64,000 nucleotides of DNA from Aplysia californica. Its lineage: Eukaryota > Mollusca > Gastropoda > Aplysiida > Aplysiidae. The notes beneath the pieces were generated by a model. The model had not been told where the DNA came from and searched no databases. It saw only the letters and a list, made by a program, of their open reading frames with translations. Position numbers and translations under genes: made by a program. Positions 56,501-61,582 of the stretch are shown here, piece by piece; the stretch's first letter is position 1, and the number at the start of each line of letters is the position of its first letter. Location: assembly GCF_000002075.1 (NCBI RefSeq), contig NW_004797291.1:274276-338275 (forward strand). The letters are read 5' to 3'.

Positions 56501-59059
56501 GAAATATTTGCAATTAAAGGAAGTTGGGTCGCCTCGTCTCAGAAGCGAAATTAGCGAGAAAATGGCCGCCAAAGTTTGGTAACTGCCATAGCCTGAGAGT
56601 CCTTGGAAACTGAAAATTAACATTTTTTGAGCCTTTAATCAATATTTTTTAGAAAACCCACACAAAAATGTGTTTTTAAATGGATTTAAAAAGTGTTGAG
56701 CCAAAAAAGAAATGTTTTTTAAAAATTGACCATCTGCCCAAAAAATGTCGATTTCTTTGATTTCATTATTTTGACGAGTGCCTGATTTCAAAACGAGCCT
56801 CATAAATGTCTTCAACCAGACAGTGACTGCAGTTCCTCACCATTACCATTTCCCTGTAGTTTTCATCTAATTATTTGTTATCTCACATTCACTTTTGTTA
56901 GGGCTGTACCCCGGTAGCAAACACGCTCGGGCTCGCAAGCCCCTAGTTCAAGTCACAAGCCTCAAATCACTTGGTCAAATCATCAAATTAAATCACCAGC
57001 ATGATACGTTGAGCCTGGCCTAAGCTTCAAGTACCCACACCAACTTGCAATCCCCGAAGCCACTCGTGTCTGACCCACTCTTCCTTCCCCTTCCTGTTTG
57101 CAATCCGCGAAACCACTTACGTCAGAAAGAGAGAGAGGGGGAGAGAGACCCCGCTAACAGTGTCACTGCTCCACAAACTAGTCTGTTCCATTAATCGAAG
57201 GCTTATGAGCAGCGGACGGCAGGCAAGACTCAAATCCCGATCGCAGCGCTAAGCAAAGCACTTGGTCCCAAGAGCCAAGACCTGCTTTGCGTCTCATATT
57301 GCTTTGTGCTAAGGGCTTGCTCTCGTGCCAATAAATCTGCTTTGAGTCCAACTACCGCCCTGGCAGGGCAAAACCGCTCGTCAGTACAACATCGCTCGTC
57401 TGCACCGAGCCGCAAGATCTACCGGTAATCCACCCCGCTCGCGGCGTGAACTCTGAACTCTGGACGTGGAGGAAGCGAGACGCTGCGCTGGTTTTGGTGC
57501 ACGACGAAGAGGGCTGTAATAGCTTAGTGCAGACCGTTGGCGACCTCAGTGCTTTAACAGTGAAAATGTGACATCTTCGTAGGCTCACATTTTGTTATGA
57601 GCTGTTTTCACTGGTATTAAAAATGGAGCTACGACAAGAAAGCACTGAGGTCGAGGTATGCTAAACTATTTACGACACAGAAAAAAGGTCTGAACACTTA
57701 CAAACAATTTTTAACTGACAAAGTAAATCAGTGGCTTGTAATTTAATCACTCGCCTAAACTACACTTCCACTCCCACCCCGACACTTAGAACAAGTTGAA
57801 GTTGAAGAGAAAGCATTGGGGAGGGGATGACAATCGTGATTTTGTTTCTGAACAATGTAAACAACTTTTGATTTGTCTGCTTCTCTATCAGAATATCATT
57901 GTTAAGATAAATTATATCACATTGTTAATTACATTGTAGGCCTATAACTTTTAAAAAACATCTTGCTGCACTGTAACTGATATTATGTATATATTGTGCA
58001 TGTTCTATCATACAAATATTATTTATGATGTCGAATTACGCCAAGAAAATCAATAAAGCAAAACGTAATCCTTTCCCCCCTCCAAAAAAAAATCAACAAA
58101 AATCAACAAAAATCTAAACCAAAAAAACCCCAACAAACAAGACAAAGAAAACCCTGTCACGACAGGAGGCGTAAGGGGAGGGGCGGGTTCTACGGAAAAC
58201 GAGGGGTGGCGAACACCTCTCGCTTTCCCAGCCATACCACCCCCTCCCCTCCCCTCCCCAAACAGCACCATCGCTGGAAGTGTGAGGACTATTTAGGGCT
58301 TGTCAGTGTGCGGCCACGTGGGCAGAAGTATCGCGCGCTCAGTAAACAAGAGTTTGTGACGTCATGACACAAATCAGTAAGTCCGTCCGCCGTCCACAAG
58401 TAGCAACTCCGGTAGCCGGCAAAGCTCAAGCCTGCTCGCAAGCCTCTGGCACAAACCGTCCGTTGCTCGCAAGCCTTCAATTAATCGAGCAGACTCCAGC
58501 CCTAGCTTTTGTACTGAAATCATAGCTAAAGATACTGCATATATATATTCCTTTGTTATTACATTACACTGCAAAATTTAATTCGTATCTTTTTAGATTT
58601 CTTTTCATAAGTCTAAAGATAGATTTTTAGCCTAAACATTTCACATACATATATCTGAATATCATGCGTTGTAAGAAAGTAAGGAAACAAGTACACACAA
58701 CAATAAGAACTGTCTTTCACGAAAAGGCTAAATTATTAGTAACGCAATAATAAACTAAGCTAATTTAATAGGAAAAAAGGTGAGTATACAAACCAAGCAA
58801 GTGCATTACATTGATCAATCTTACAGGCTTCTAGACTCTGCTTCTCCAGTCCAGGACTCTTGTACCCAGGTGATCTGGGACTAGCACTAGACTTCTGGCT
58901 CGCAGCGCTAGCATACCCTGGTCTCTGTGGCGGGAAACCATTGCCATTGACAGCCCGAGGTCCGAAGGGGGACGTCGCCGCTGCCTGATTTGCAGGGGCT
59001 GGATTCCTAGAACCTCGGCCCCTGCCTCTACCTCGGAGAAAAGCTGGTTGGGAACTCAT
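30264..59059 (-). CDS. NFXL1: NFXL1, NF-X1-type zinc finger protein, 18 coding exons
   Basis: Orthologue of NFXL1, a putative nucleic-acid-binding protein of the NFX1 family. All exon phases agree and the joined frame is 912 residues, against 911 in human. Order: Arg/Gly-rich N terminus (residues 1-79), an acidic stretch (about 106-118), a RING-CH finger (C163 to C225), then a long series of NF-X1 fingers of the CGxHxCxxxCHxGxCxxC type (about 258-820). A Lys/Glu coiled coil follows (836-885), with one C-terminal membrane helix (about 889-908). The RING-CH suggests E3 ligase activity; the C-terminal helix suggests a membrane-anchored pool. Introns are filled with SINEs and MITEs, and intron 1 is about 6 kb. 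Whether a further 5' exon exists is open (see 62283-62397). Confidence 0.95.
30785..31148 (-). repeat. SINE family C, inverted copy in intron 17
   Basis: Tail TTTTACAATGCTTGCAACTG at 30793; head CCCCCTTTGGGAATGGCC at 31120-31140. Sense to NFXL1. Confidence 0.82.
31371..31553 (-). CDS. NFXL1: NFXL1 exon 17
   Basis: Residues 775-835: [20 protein letters not shown] is an NF-X1 finger, then [17 protein letters not shown], matching KVKLRCPCKRIKKELQC in human. Acceptor TACAG directly before the ATG codon; donor AAG|GTTAGT. Confidence 0.95.
31640..31735 (-). repeat. SINE family A, tail fragment
   Basis: Tail GAGTTTTACAGCACTTGCAA to AGAGAGTAACATAC only. Confidence 0.75.
31748..31922 (-). repeat. 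SINE family A in intron 16
   Basis: Second, longer copy right after the previous one; the head end is diverged (CCAGCCAATTATCC). Confidence 0.75.
31955..32075 (-). repeat. SINE family B in intron 16
   Basis: GAATAAAGACATGCTGCATA through GACCTACCAGTGGCGTCG, head clipped. Confidence 0.7.
32235..32825. repeat. Tandem repeat of about 33-36 bp in intron 16
   Basis: About 16 degenerate copies built on TTCTTTCACACAACTTAATT plus CAGAAGGAAACTA, filling the intron up to about 55 bases from exon 16's donor. Confidence 0.85.
32880..33116 (-). CDS. NFXL1: NFXL1 exon 16
   Basis: Residues 696-774, the largest zinc-finger exon: [47 protein letters not shown] and SCGQPCPKE. Phase 0 at both ends; acceptor GACCAG, donor GAG|GTAGGC. 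Confidence 0.95.
33165..33293 (-). repeat. SINE family A, tailless, in intron 15
   Basis: From TGTTACAAGAGAGTAACATG to CGCCAACCACCCAC. Confidence 0.75.
33312..33487 (-). repeat. SINE family A, complete, in intron 15
   Basis: AAGAGTTTTACCACACTTGC to CATCTGCCAACCACCCACAA, next to the previous fragment and the same way round. Confidence 0.82.
34030..34205 (+). repeat. SINE family A against NFXL1, beside exon 15
   Basis: One of few copies antisense to NFXL1. Its tail (GCAAGTGCCTACATAAAAAT) ends about 20 bases from the exon 15 donor. Confidence 0.8.
34224..34355 (-). CDS. NFXL1: NFXL1 exon 15
   Basis: Residues 652-695: [20 protein letters not shown] and [17 protein letters not shown], matching LPCHAVGPYSCKRVCGR in human. 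Phase 0 both ends; donor GAG|GTACGT. Confidence 0.95.
34405..34705. repeat. Degenerate tandem repeat in intron 14
   Basis: Copies of a 22-30-bp unit around CTTAACCCTACCTAAAAGAC, highly diverged, starting about 50 bases upstream of exon 15. Confidence 0.75.
34835..34968 (-). repeat. SINE family B in intron 14
   Basis: TTTGAGTAAAGAGAAACACA and AATCACCCACC ends are visible; the middle is shortened. Confidence 0.68.
34992..35102 (-). CDS. NFXL1: NFXL1 exon 14
   Basis: Residues 615-651, ending [19 protein letters not shown], nearly identical to [19 protein letters not shown] in human. The donor GAG|GTTTGT is weak, with no GTRAGT match. Confidence 0.93.
35180..35298 (-). repeat. SINE family B in intron 13
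   Basis: TTTGAGTGAAGAGGTTATAT to GGCGCTCTCCAACCGCC. Confidence 0.7.
35335..35432 (-). repeat. SINE family B, fragment in intron 13
   Basis: Starts in the AGACAAAGAGAAACAACAGA middle; ends CATCCCCCAACTACCCAC. Confidence 0.65.
35641..35877 (+). mobile_element. 3' fragment of a second LINE, antisense in intron 13
   Basis: Encodes [34 protein letters not shown] and [18 protein letters not shown], the characteristic C terminus of RTE-like endonuclease-reverse transcriptases. One in-frame TAA lies after FSGFV. It differs from the LINE at 14250, so two LINE lineages are present. Confidence 0.82.
36351..36510 (-). CDS. NFXL1: NFXL1 exon 13
   Basis: Residues 561 (split) to 614: [20 protein letters not shown] and [20 protein letters not shown], matching [20 protein letters not shown]. 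The Pro-rich insert that follows in vertebrates is missing. Acceptor GCCCAG, donor AAG|GTAATT. Confidence 0.95.
36545..36700. repeat. SINE tail remnant with ATT/AAT run
   Basis: AATAATAATAATAATAA followed by GCATTTGTATAGCGCAAATT, and TTGTAAAGTGCATCATAAAG nearby, resembling conserved-domain SINE 3' ends in both orientations. Confidence 0.6.
36835..36935. repeat. G/T-rich simple sequence
   Basis: TTTTGTTTTTTGGGGG-type runs in intron 12. Confidence 0.8.
36940..37078 (-). repeat. SINE family B in intron 12
   Basis: ACACAATAACAGTCACTTGT and AACACCACCCACTTAGCACC flank a recognisable middle. Confidence 0.65.
37675..37795 (-). CDS. NFXL1: NFXL1 exon 12
   Basis: Residues 521 (split) to 560: [20 protein letters not shown] and [18 protein letters not shown], matching [20 protein letters not shown]. 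Phase 1 in, phase 2 out. Confidence 0.95.
38150..38320 (-). repeat. Composite tRNA-SINE head touching exon 11's donor
   Basis: The tRNA-like head (AGCGACTGAAA back through GGCCTAGAGGTTAAGG) ends about 8-10 bases inside intron 11. B box is mutated (GTTCGAATCTG). Confidence 0.85.
38328..38418 (-). CDS. NFXL1: NFXL1 exon 11
   Basis: Residues 491-520: [20 protein letters not shown] and [10 protein letters not shown], matching [20 protein letters not shown]. Acceptor CCTGTTAAG, donor AAAG|GTGAGT, phase 1 out. Confidence 0.94.
38600..38915. mobile_element. MITE family M1 in intron 10
   Basis: Shares AAATCGCAAATATCTTGACT, TTTTTTCATCAAAAGCAAGG and ACTGACTAGCACCTGATATC with the copy at 20145. Contains a poly-C run at 38760. 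Confidence 0.7.
39020..39151 (-). CDS. NFXL1: NFXL1 exon 10
   Basis: Residues 447-490: [20 protein letters not shown], then [19 protein letters not shown], matching CETKCVKMRDCQKHQCRRK. Phase 0 at both ends. Confidence 0.95.
39216..39427. mobile_element. 212-bp MITE in intron 9
   Basis: Terminal inverted repeats of about 30 bp: CTGCCGTAAGCTGACAAAAC at 39216 and the complement GTTTTGTCAGCTTACGGCAG ending at 39427. Interior is non-coding. Confidence 0.85.
39470..39770 (-). repeat. Three tandem family B fragments in intron 9
   Basis: Three direct copies of about 95 bp, each with a CAGAAA..AACAGAAACAACA block and GAAGTAWG-TCATACACTGACA joints. Confidence 0.75.
39849..39964 (-). CDS. NFXL1: NFXL1 exon 9
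   Basis: Residues 408 (split) to 446: [16 protein letters not shown] and [17 protein letters not shown], matching FSLPCTEDVPTCGDSC. Acceptor TACTCCACAG at 39965 is the last of a series of tandem copies of itself. Confidence 0.95.
39954..40310 (-). repeat. Tandem array copying the exon 9 acceptor
   Basis: Nine copies, spaced 34, 39, 41, 42, 37, 40, 39 and 39 bases, of a unit reading on the - strand TGTCTGTCTCTGTTACTCCA then CAGAGTTTCAGT. The unit spans the end of intron 8 (pyrimidine tract and CAG) and the first bases of exon 9. Several upstream copies keep a usable CAG, and the frame stays open from within the array into exon 9. Confidence 0.88.
40311..42130. other. Rest of intron 8
   Basis: AT-rich with no SINE A or B. 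It has a weak inverted pair (TGACTGATTCCGTCCAT near 40508 and its complement near 41192) and a repeat at 41690-41862 that recurs inverted at 53310. Confidence 0.5.
41690..41862 (-). repeat. Interspersed repeat, copy 1
   Basis: Matches 53310-53490 in the opposite direction over about 170 bp (GACAAGGACTTATCAGTTTT, CATGGACTTGTGTTC, AGTTCTCTTGA, ATTGTATAGGA). Confidence 0.75.
42131..42245 (-). CDS. NFXL1: NFXL1 exon 8
   Basis: Residues 370-407: [20 protein letters not shown] and [17 protein letters not shown], matching [20 protein letters not shown]. Donor ACAG|GTTGGT. Confidence 0.95.
42282..42424 (-). repeat. SINE family B with (ACAG)n expansion
   Basis: Complete copy in intron 7; its internal ACAG motif is expanded at 42344-42382. 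Confidence 0.8.
43005..43105 (-). CDS. NFXL1: NFXL1 exon 7
   Basis: Residues 336 (split) to 369: [20 protein letters not shown] and [12 protein letters not shown], matching SCQPCPRVSRQKCVCGKK and LWHCDQ. Phase 1 in, phase 0 out. Confidence 0.94.
43200..43336 (-). repeat. SINE family B, complete, in intron 6
   Basis: TTTGAGTAAAGAGAAGCACA to GGTGCCCTCCAACCACCC. Confidence 0.82.
43612..43795 (-). repeat. SINE family A, complete, in intron 6
   Basis: AAAGAGTTTTACAGCACCTG to CCGTGAACCGCCCACG. Confidence 0.82.
43842..44068 (+). repeat. SINE family D, antisense copy in intron 6
   Basis: GGCTCTGTGGTGAAATGATT, GCGAGTTCAATTCCTG (B-box match), and CCTCCTAAATTATCTAAACT; the longest family D copy. Confidence 0.72.
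44098..44268 (-). repeat. SINE family A in intron 6
   Basis: GTTTTAGTAAGACTTTATGT to GAGCAAACCACACAAGAAC; head replaced by the next family B copy. Confidence 0.78.
44275..44430 (-). repeat. SINE family B in intron 6
   Basis: Directly follows the family A copy and ends GGCACCCTCCAACCATCCAC; a family A head (CACCTGCCAACCACCCAC) follows it. Confidence 0.8.
44528..44689 (-). CDS. NFXL1: NFXL1 exon 6
   Basis: Residues 282 (split) to 335: [20 protein letters not shown] and [18 protein letters not shown], matching [20 protein letters not shown] and CSAKEWSC. Phase 1 at both ends. Confidence 0.95.
44985..45122 (-). repeat. SINE family B, partial, in intron 5
   Basis: AGAAGTGCATAGATACAGTA to TACCCTCCAACCATCCTC. 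Confidence 0.68.
45368..45548 (-). repeat. SINE family A, complete, in intron 5
   Basis: TTCGGTAAGAGTTCAACAGC to CACCCGCCAGCCATCCAC. Confidence 0.8.
46227..46405 (-). CDS. NFXL1: NFXL1 exon 5
   Basis: Residues 222 (split) to 281: [35 protein letters not shown] and [11 protein letters not shown], closing the RING-CH and opening the first NF-X1 finger. Phase 2 in, phase 1 out. Confidence 0.95.
46440..46622 (-). repeat. SINE family A just upstream of exon 5
   Basis: Its tail module ends about 35 bases before the exon 5 acceptor. Carries a small CTA triplet expansion. Confidence 0.8.
46618..46890 (+). repeat. Conserved-domain SINE in intron 4
   Basis: GAGTTCAAATCCTGCC (B box), CGTCCTTGGGAAAGGTACTT (conserved domain), and the tail GTAAAGCGTATAGAGCATGT with GCGCTATATAAATGCATTTA before an ATT run. 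Confidence 0.82.
46885..47115. repeat. (ATT)n-rich simple sequence
   Basis: Long imperfect ATT/ATC run extending the SINE tail; it produces unbroken Ile/Tyr/Asn reading frames that are not genes. Confidence 0.95.
47168..47307 (-). CDS. NFXL1: NFXL1 exon 4 (RING-CH core)
   Basis: Residues 176-221: [18 protein letters not shown], matching WSCSGCFCIFHMPCIQKW, holds the middle zinc ligands of the RING-CH finger. Ends IPWF, phase 2. Confidence 0.95.
47425..47605 (-). repeat. SINE family A, complete, in intron 3
   Basis: CATAAGAGTTTTACGGCAAT to GCACCCGCCAACCAACC. Confidence 0.82.
47785..47915 (-). repeat. SINE family B in intron 3
   Basis: GTACAAAGAAGCATATTGAC to GACCTAGCAGAGGCGC; head diverged. 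Confidence 0.7.
48040..48272 (+). repeat. SINE family A, antisense copy with internal duplication
   Basis: The TATCAAACATCTATCGTCCT segment is present three times in tandem variants before the tail TCGCAAGTGTCCGAAAATG. Lies about 70 bases from exon 3. Confidence 0.78.
48340..48452 (-). CDS. NFXL1: NFXL1 exon 3 (RING-CH start)
   Basis: Residues 138 (split) to 175: [20 protein letters not shown], with C163 and C166 as the first zinc pair. Phase 1 in, phase 0 out; donor CCT|GTGAGT. Confidence 0.93.
48888..50686. mobile_element. Candidate piggyBac-like non-autonomous element
   Basis: Left end CCCTGGAAGCGCGC directly follows TTAA (48884-48887). The right end GAGCGCTTCAAGGG is its near complement and is followed by ATAA, a possible decayed TTAA. 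Internal GCGCAGGCCCTAYATAAAGG motifs recur near 48900, 48940 and 50165. No transposase is visible; a second MITE lies inside. Confidence 0.45.
49230..49977. mobile_element. Tigger/pogo-like MITE 1
   Basis: Ends CAGTCAAGCCTGTGTAAGAC and (complemented) CAGTCGAACCTGCCCTGACG, both followed by GGCCACC and flanked by TA. Subterminal GTGGCCGTCTWAGRCAGG motifs recur at each side. Non-coding, 748 bp. Confidence 0.8.
50700..51428. other. AT-rich part of intron 2
   Basis: No repeat family or coding sequence recognised. Confidence 0.5.
51431..52327. mobile_element. Tigger/pogo-like MITE 2
   Basis: Ends CAGTAATCTCCGCCTAAACG and the complement CAGTAGTCTCCGCCTAAATG, flanked by TA. Repeated AAACGCACGCTCCG words lie inside both ends. 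About 900 bp, non-coding. Confidence 0.82.
52668..52844 (-). CDS. NFXL1: NFXL1 exon 2
   Basis: Residues 79 (split) to 137: [20 protein letters not shown], the acidic [11 protein letters not shown] and ASSYAN, equivalent to the [20 protein letters not shown] and EEGDEDFEG part of human NFXL1. Phase 1 both ends. Confidence 0.92.
53310..53490 (+). repeat. Interspersed repeat, copy 2 (inverted)
   Basis: Counterpart of 41690-41862; both lie in NFXL1 introns in opposite directions. Confidence 0.75.
53462..53655 (-). repeat. SINE family B with long (ACAG)n
   Basis: Full copy in intron 1 with an ACAG expansion of about 17 units (53523-53592). Confidence 0.82.
54325..54475 (-). repeat. SINE family B in intron 1
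   Basis: TTTTAGTAAAGAGATGCATT to GGTGGTGCACTCCAACCAC. Confidence 0.75.
54550..54727 (-). repeat. SINE family A, complete, in intron 1
   Basis: AGTAAGAGTTTTACGGCACT to CACCCGCCAACCACCCAC; among the best-preserved copies. Confidence 0.85.
54871..55456. mobile_element. CpG-rich inverted-repeat element in intron 1
   Basis: Termini AGCTGGATCCTGCTCG and (complemented) AGCTGGGTCGCGAGCG. Two inner inverted arms rich in TCGCGA and GTTCCG occur near 54930 and 55250. Non-coding, unlike its AT-rich surroundings. Confidence 0.55.
55525..56262 (-). repeat. SINE family A split by a composite SINE
   Basis: The tail part (55525-55605) and head part (56134-56262) of one family A copy are separated by the composite SINE, with GAAGAGGTGCT repeated on both sides. 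Confidence 0.88.
55606..56133 (-). repeat. Composite tRNA-derived SINE, complete
   Basis: A 528-bp element. On the - strand it opens with a tRNA-like head (A box TGGCCTAGAGGTTAAGG, B box GGTTCGATTCC, the latter perfect), close to a tRNA-Glu pattern. The body holds GGGGGCAAAG-type G/A stretches and the motif ATCTTTAACGTGCGCAACTT. It ends GCAGTTGCGAGCGCCGTAAA plus a (CAAA)n tail. The 11-bp target duplication at 55595-55605 and 56134-56144 fixes both ends. Confidence 0.92.
56450..56792. mobile_element. MITE family M1 in intron 1
   Basis: Ends TTTTGACGAGTGCCTGATTTC at 56770-56789; interior GAGAAAATGGCCGCCAAAGT matches the 20145 copy inverted. The left end is decayed. Confidence 0.68.
57179..58497. 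mobile_element. 1.3-kb element with 40-bp inverted ends
   Basis: Left TAGTCTGTTCCATTAATCGA and GGCTTATGAGCAGCGGACGG; right arm is the complement at 58456-58497 with about six mismatches. Inside are two more inverted pairs near 57540-57655. No transposase seen. Confidence 0.6.
58825..59059 (-). CDS. NFXL1: NFXL1 exon 1
   Basis: Residues 1-78 plus one base: [20 protein letters not shown], then a Ser/Pro/Ala-rich stretch and [12 protein letters not shown]. The Arg/Gly start resembles GGRGRSRGRATAAPSGNG in human. Donor GCCT|GTAAGA, phase 1. The frame stays open upstream to 59125, and a possible acceptor (GAAACAG) lies at 59077. Confidence 0.85.
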
Positions 59060-59143
59060 GCTCACGGAGAATAGATCTGTTTCATTATGTAGGAGTAGAA
59101 ATAGAATGCATTCAACAATGAGCAATTATAAAACTTAATACCA

Positions 59144-59323
59144 TACCAGGTGCCCATTGCAAATGGGATCGGGTCGGGTTGATCGCTCGACTCGTCGTCG
59201 GATAACAAACGCGCTTGTATTTGAGGCAATGAGTTGAGCAATCAGTTTGTGCCACAATAGCCACTTTGCACCCTCAATCCGGCTAGCAAACCGACCCGAG
59301 TGTGCCTATGGGCACCCGGTATA
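59144..59323. mobile_element. 180-bp palindromic MITE at the NFXL1 start
   Basis: TACCAGGTGCCCATTGCAAA on the left and the complement TACCGGGTGCCCATAGGCAC on the right, with further internal pairing (TTGATCGCTCGACTC / GAGTTGAGCAATCAG). Sits about 85 bases upstream of the ATG. Confidence 0.7.
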
Positions 59324-59479
59324 ATAGAATAGCATGTAATCTTACATAACTTTACCCCTATGCTTATCCTAACCTTGTCTTATTACCCCAATCCAGCAAA
59401 TGATGATAAAAATAAAATGTGCAAATCTAAAAGATTGCACCTCACCTCTAGCCTCTAGTAGTCTGGGTCTTTTGTTTTT

Positions 59480-59935
59480 CTTTGTCATAAGTGTTTCATG
59501 GCACTTGCAACTGCATGAGGTCATATGAGCACACAAGACACGCCAAACATTTTCAATTTGGTACAAAATTTTTAATTTTGCCAGGGTGAGGGTCGGAACC
59601 TACTCTTACCGATTTTTTACCAACAAGAGATCTTTAACGTGCGCAACTTGCACACGGGACCTCCGAGATTTTTCACCCTTGTACAAGAAGGCTAGGTGTA
59701 GATCTTACATGTCTACCATAAGATCAGGGGGGTGGCTGTCAGTGAAAGACAGCAGTAAGAAGGAGCCAAGGACAAAGAGTAGAAAGGCTGCATAAAGAGT
59801 CAGGGGCCCACAGGAGTGGGCAAAGGAGGTGAGGGGGTTGGGGGAGAAAGTGGAGATGGAAGCAGACAACAGAATATTGTATCATTGTTAGAGAGCAGGA
59901 AAGGATGCGAAAGTAGAAAATTTTAGAGAATCTAG
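59480..59935 (-). repeat. Composite SINE, headless
   Basis: Tail and body as at 55606 (GATCTTTAACGTGCGCAACT), ending before the tRNA-like head. Confidence 0.82.
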
Positions 59936-60034
59936 ATATCTAGTTCTAGATGATCTACGCTATTCTTTTCATTGTAGGTAGCAGGGAATAAAAAAGGGGT
60001 TGAGATTTAGAGGATTTTTTCAAATTTAATACAG

Positions 60035-60070
60035 GTTCAACGTTTCGCCCTGTAGGGCTTCGTCAGGAAC
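60035..60070 (-). ncRNA. Hammerhead-ribozyme-like motif
   Basis: On the - strand: GTTC, CTGACGA, an extra A, GCCC-TACA-GGGC, GAAAC, GTT, GAAC. This has the hammerhead core (CUGANGA and GAAA), a 4-bp stem II with a tetraloop, a 4-bp stem I and an ACGU stem III too short for a monomer, as in forms thought to work as dimers. The extra A and the GUU site make activity uncertain. Such motifs are known from Penelope-like elements and retrozymes. Confidence 0.45.
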
Positions 60071-60188
60071 ACGATACAAAAAACGAAGTGTATACGACCC
60101 GGTAACCGGGAACAAAGTCACGAAGTATACAGACCCGGTAGGGGAACTCTTTTGTGATTTCGGAAAGTTTCAGCGCCCAGACCCGGTA

Positions 60189-61029
60189 CAGTGGAACTCG
60201 GATTCAACGAGCTCGGATTCAACGAGAACTCGGATTCAACGAGATGAGATAAGACTCCCCATTTTTTTTCTTCTTTAACATCAATAAAAATAAACCCGGA
60301 TTCAACGAGCACTTAAATCAGCAAGCTCGGGTTCAACGAGGTCGCTTCCAGGGTGAACAGCCCCGCAGACGTGGCTTCGCTCATTTTTCTCCCCGAACGA
60401 ACTTTATCTATTCCCGGAAACCATCCATTGCACCTGCATGTGAACCATTATTCAATCAGTCGATTACATGCGACCAATCAGCGGCCCTTTTCCATACCAA
60501 CACATGCGTTGTTGGCACACGCACGTGTCTACCCTGGCGTGTGTCGGGGTCGGATGGGCGGCCTGCACACGCGTGGCTGTGTGTGCGTGTCGTGGAAAGG
60601 GGGGGGGGGTGGGCACTAGCGGTCCGGGCGTTGAACGTCGCAGATACAAACGCGTCACAGGCTTTTTCTTCCCTCGGCAAATGATCATTATTACAATGGT
60701 AAGCTAGTCTTGACGTAGATCTACGTAATGAATAATGCGCTTGTCTATGGAATCAAAAGTTGCCGTATGCTTGGCTCTACACAGCAACACAACTTTTTGG
60801 TAAACAATCGATAAGTCACAGGCGTGTGCATTTGACCGAATCTGTCTTTTTTTTTTCACAGCTAATAATATGCAGACATTTCAGGCACTGCTTGTGACTT
60901 CTCTTTATACATTACTTGCTCAGTGCCTGTAATTACTTACACAAAACCTCATGTTTGCTATAACGAACACTCGGATTCAACAAGATTTTAGGTCAGGCCC
61001 AGCGACCTCGTTGAATCCGAGTTCCACTG
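60189..61029. mobile_element. Tigger/pogo-like MITE 3, nested
   Basis: Ends CAGTGGAACTCGGATTCAAC and the same complemented, flanked by TA on both sides. Extra internal copies of the GGATTCAACGAG word near each end. Non-coding, 841 bp, CpG-rich middle. Confidence 0.85.
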
Positions 61030-61033
61030 TAGT

Positions 61034-61058
61034 GTATGTGTGTGTGTGTGTGTGTGTG

Positions 61059-61110
<52 letters not shown>
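61034..61110. repeat. (GT)n then (GA)n microsatellite
   Basis: Compound dinucleotide run. Confidence 0.95.
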
Positions 61111-61119
<9 letters not shown>

Positions 61120-61286
61120 CCAAGGGGAAGTGCTAGTAAAATGTACATTATAACTTTCTTTTTTTTTTTTTTGTTGCCCCCCCCCACAAGTGACAGCACA
61201 GTGACAAATATTGATTTATTTCATGGCGACACCACGTTTGTAATGCCGAACCTGCATGTTACAATAAATGTTGGGTTATCAGACAA

Positions 61287-61559
61287 TTACTGACAAATTT
61301 CTGGGTGGTAACGAAAGCAGATCTTGATTTTTCCAGTCAGTCGAGCCTTGGTGACACAATTCCGCTTGCCGCCAAAGCCGCCAGTTCGCGTGAAACGTAC
61401 TCTCAGAGCCGAAATAATATCACAATCGTGACCGGCAAACATGAACTTAAAGACGTTATTGGATTTGGTTTTCAAATATTCGAGATCTTTTAATGTGTAT
61501 TTTCCCGGGTCTCGGCGATTTTTTTTTCCAAAATCCTGAGGCCTGGAACTGGAAGTCAC
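61287..61559 (-). CDS. Unrecognised open frame inside the inverted-repeat element
   Basis: Ninety codons opening at GTG, with protein-like composition (DPGKYTLKDLEYLKTK, FMFAGHDCDIISALRVRFTR, GGFGGKRNCVTKARLTGKIK). No family recognised. A GCCAATCA box lies about 25 bases upstream in a CpG-rich stretch, so this could be a first exon or captured gene piece. Confidence 0.25.
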   Translation of the reverse strand: MTSSSRPQDFGKKNRRDPGKYTLKDLEYLKTKSNNVFKFMFAGHDCDIISALRVRFTRTGGFGGKRNCVTKARLTGKIKICFRYHPEICQ

Positions 61560-61582
61560 CCTGCTCCCAGCAACTCTCTTTG

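Noticed and set aside
57623-57655. Short ATG exon [11 protein letters not shown] with a GTATGC donor on the + strand
   Set aside because: Only 11 codons, lies within a palindrome of a mobile element and has no partner exon.
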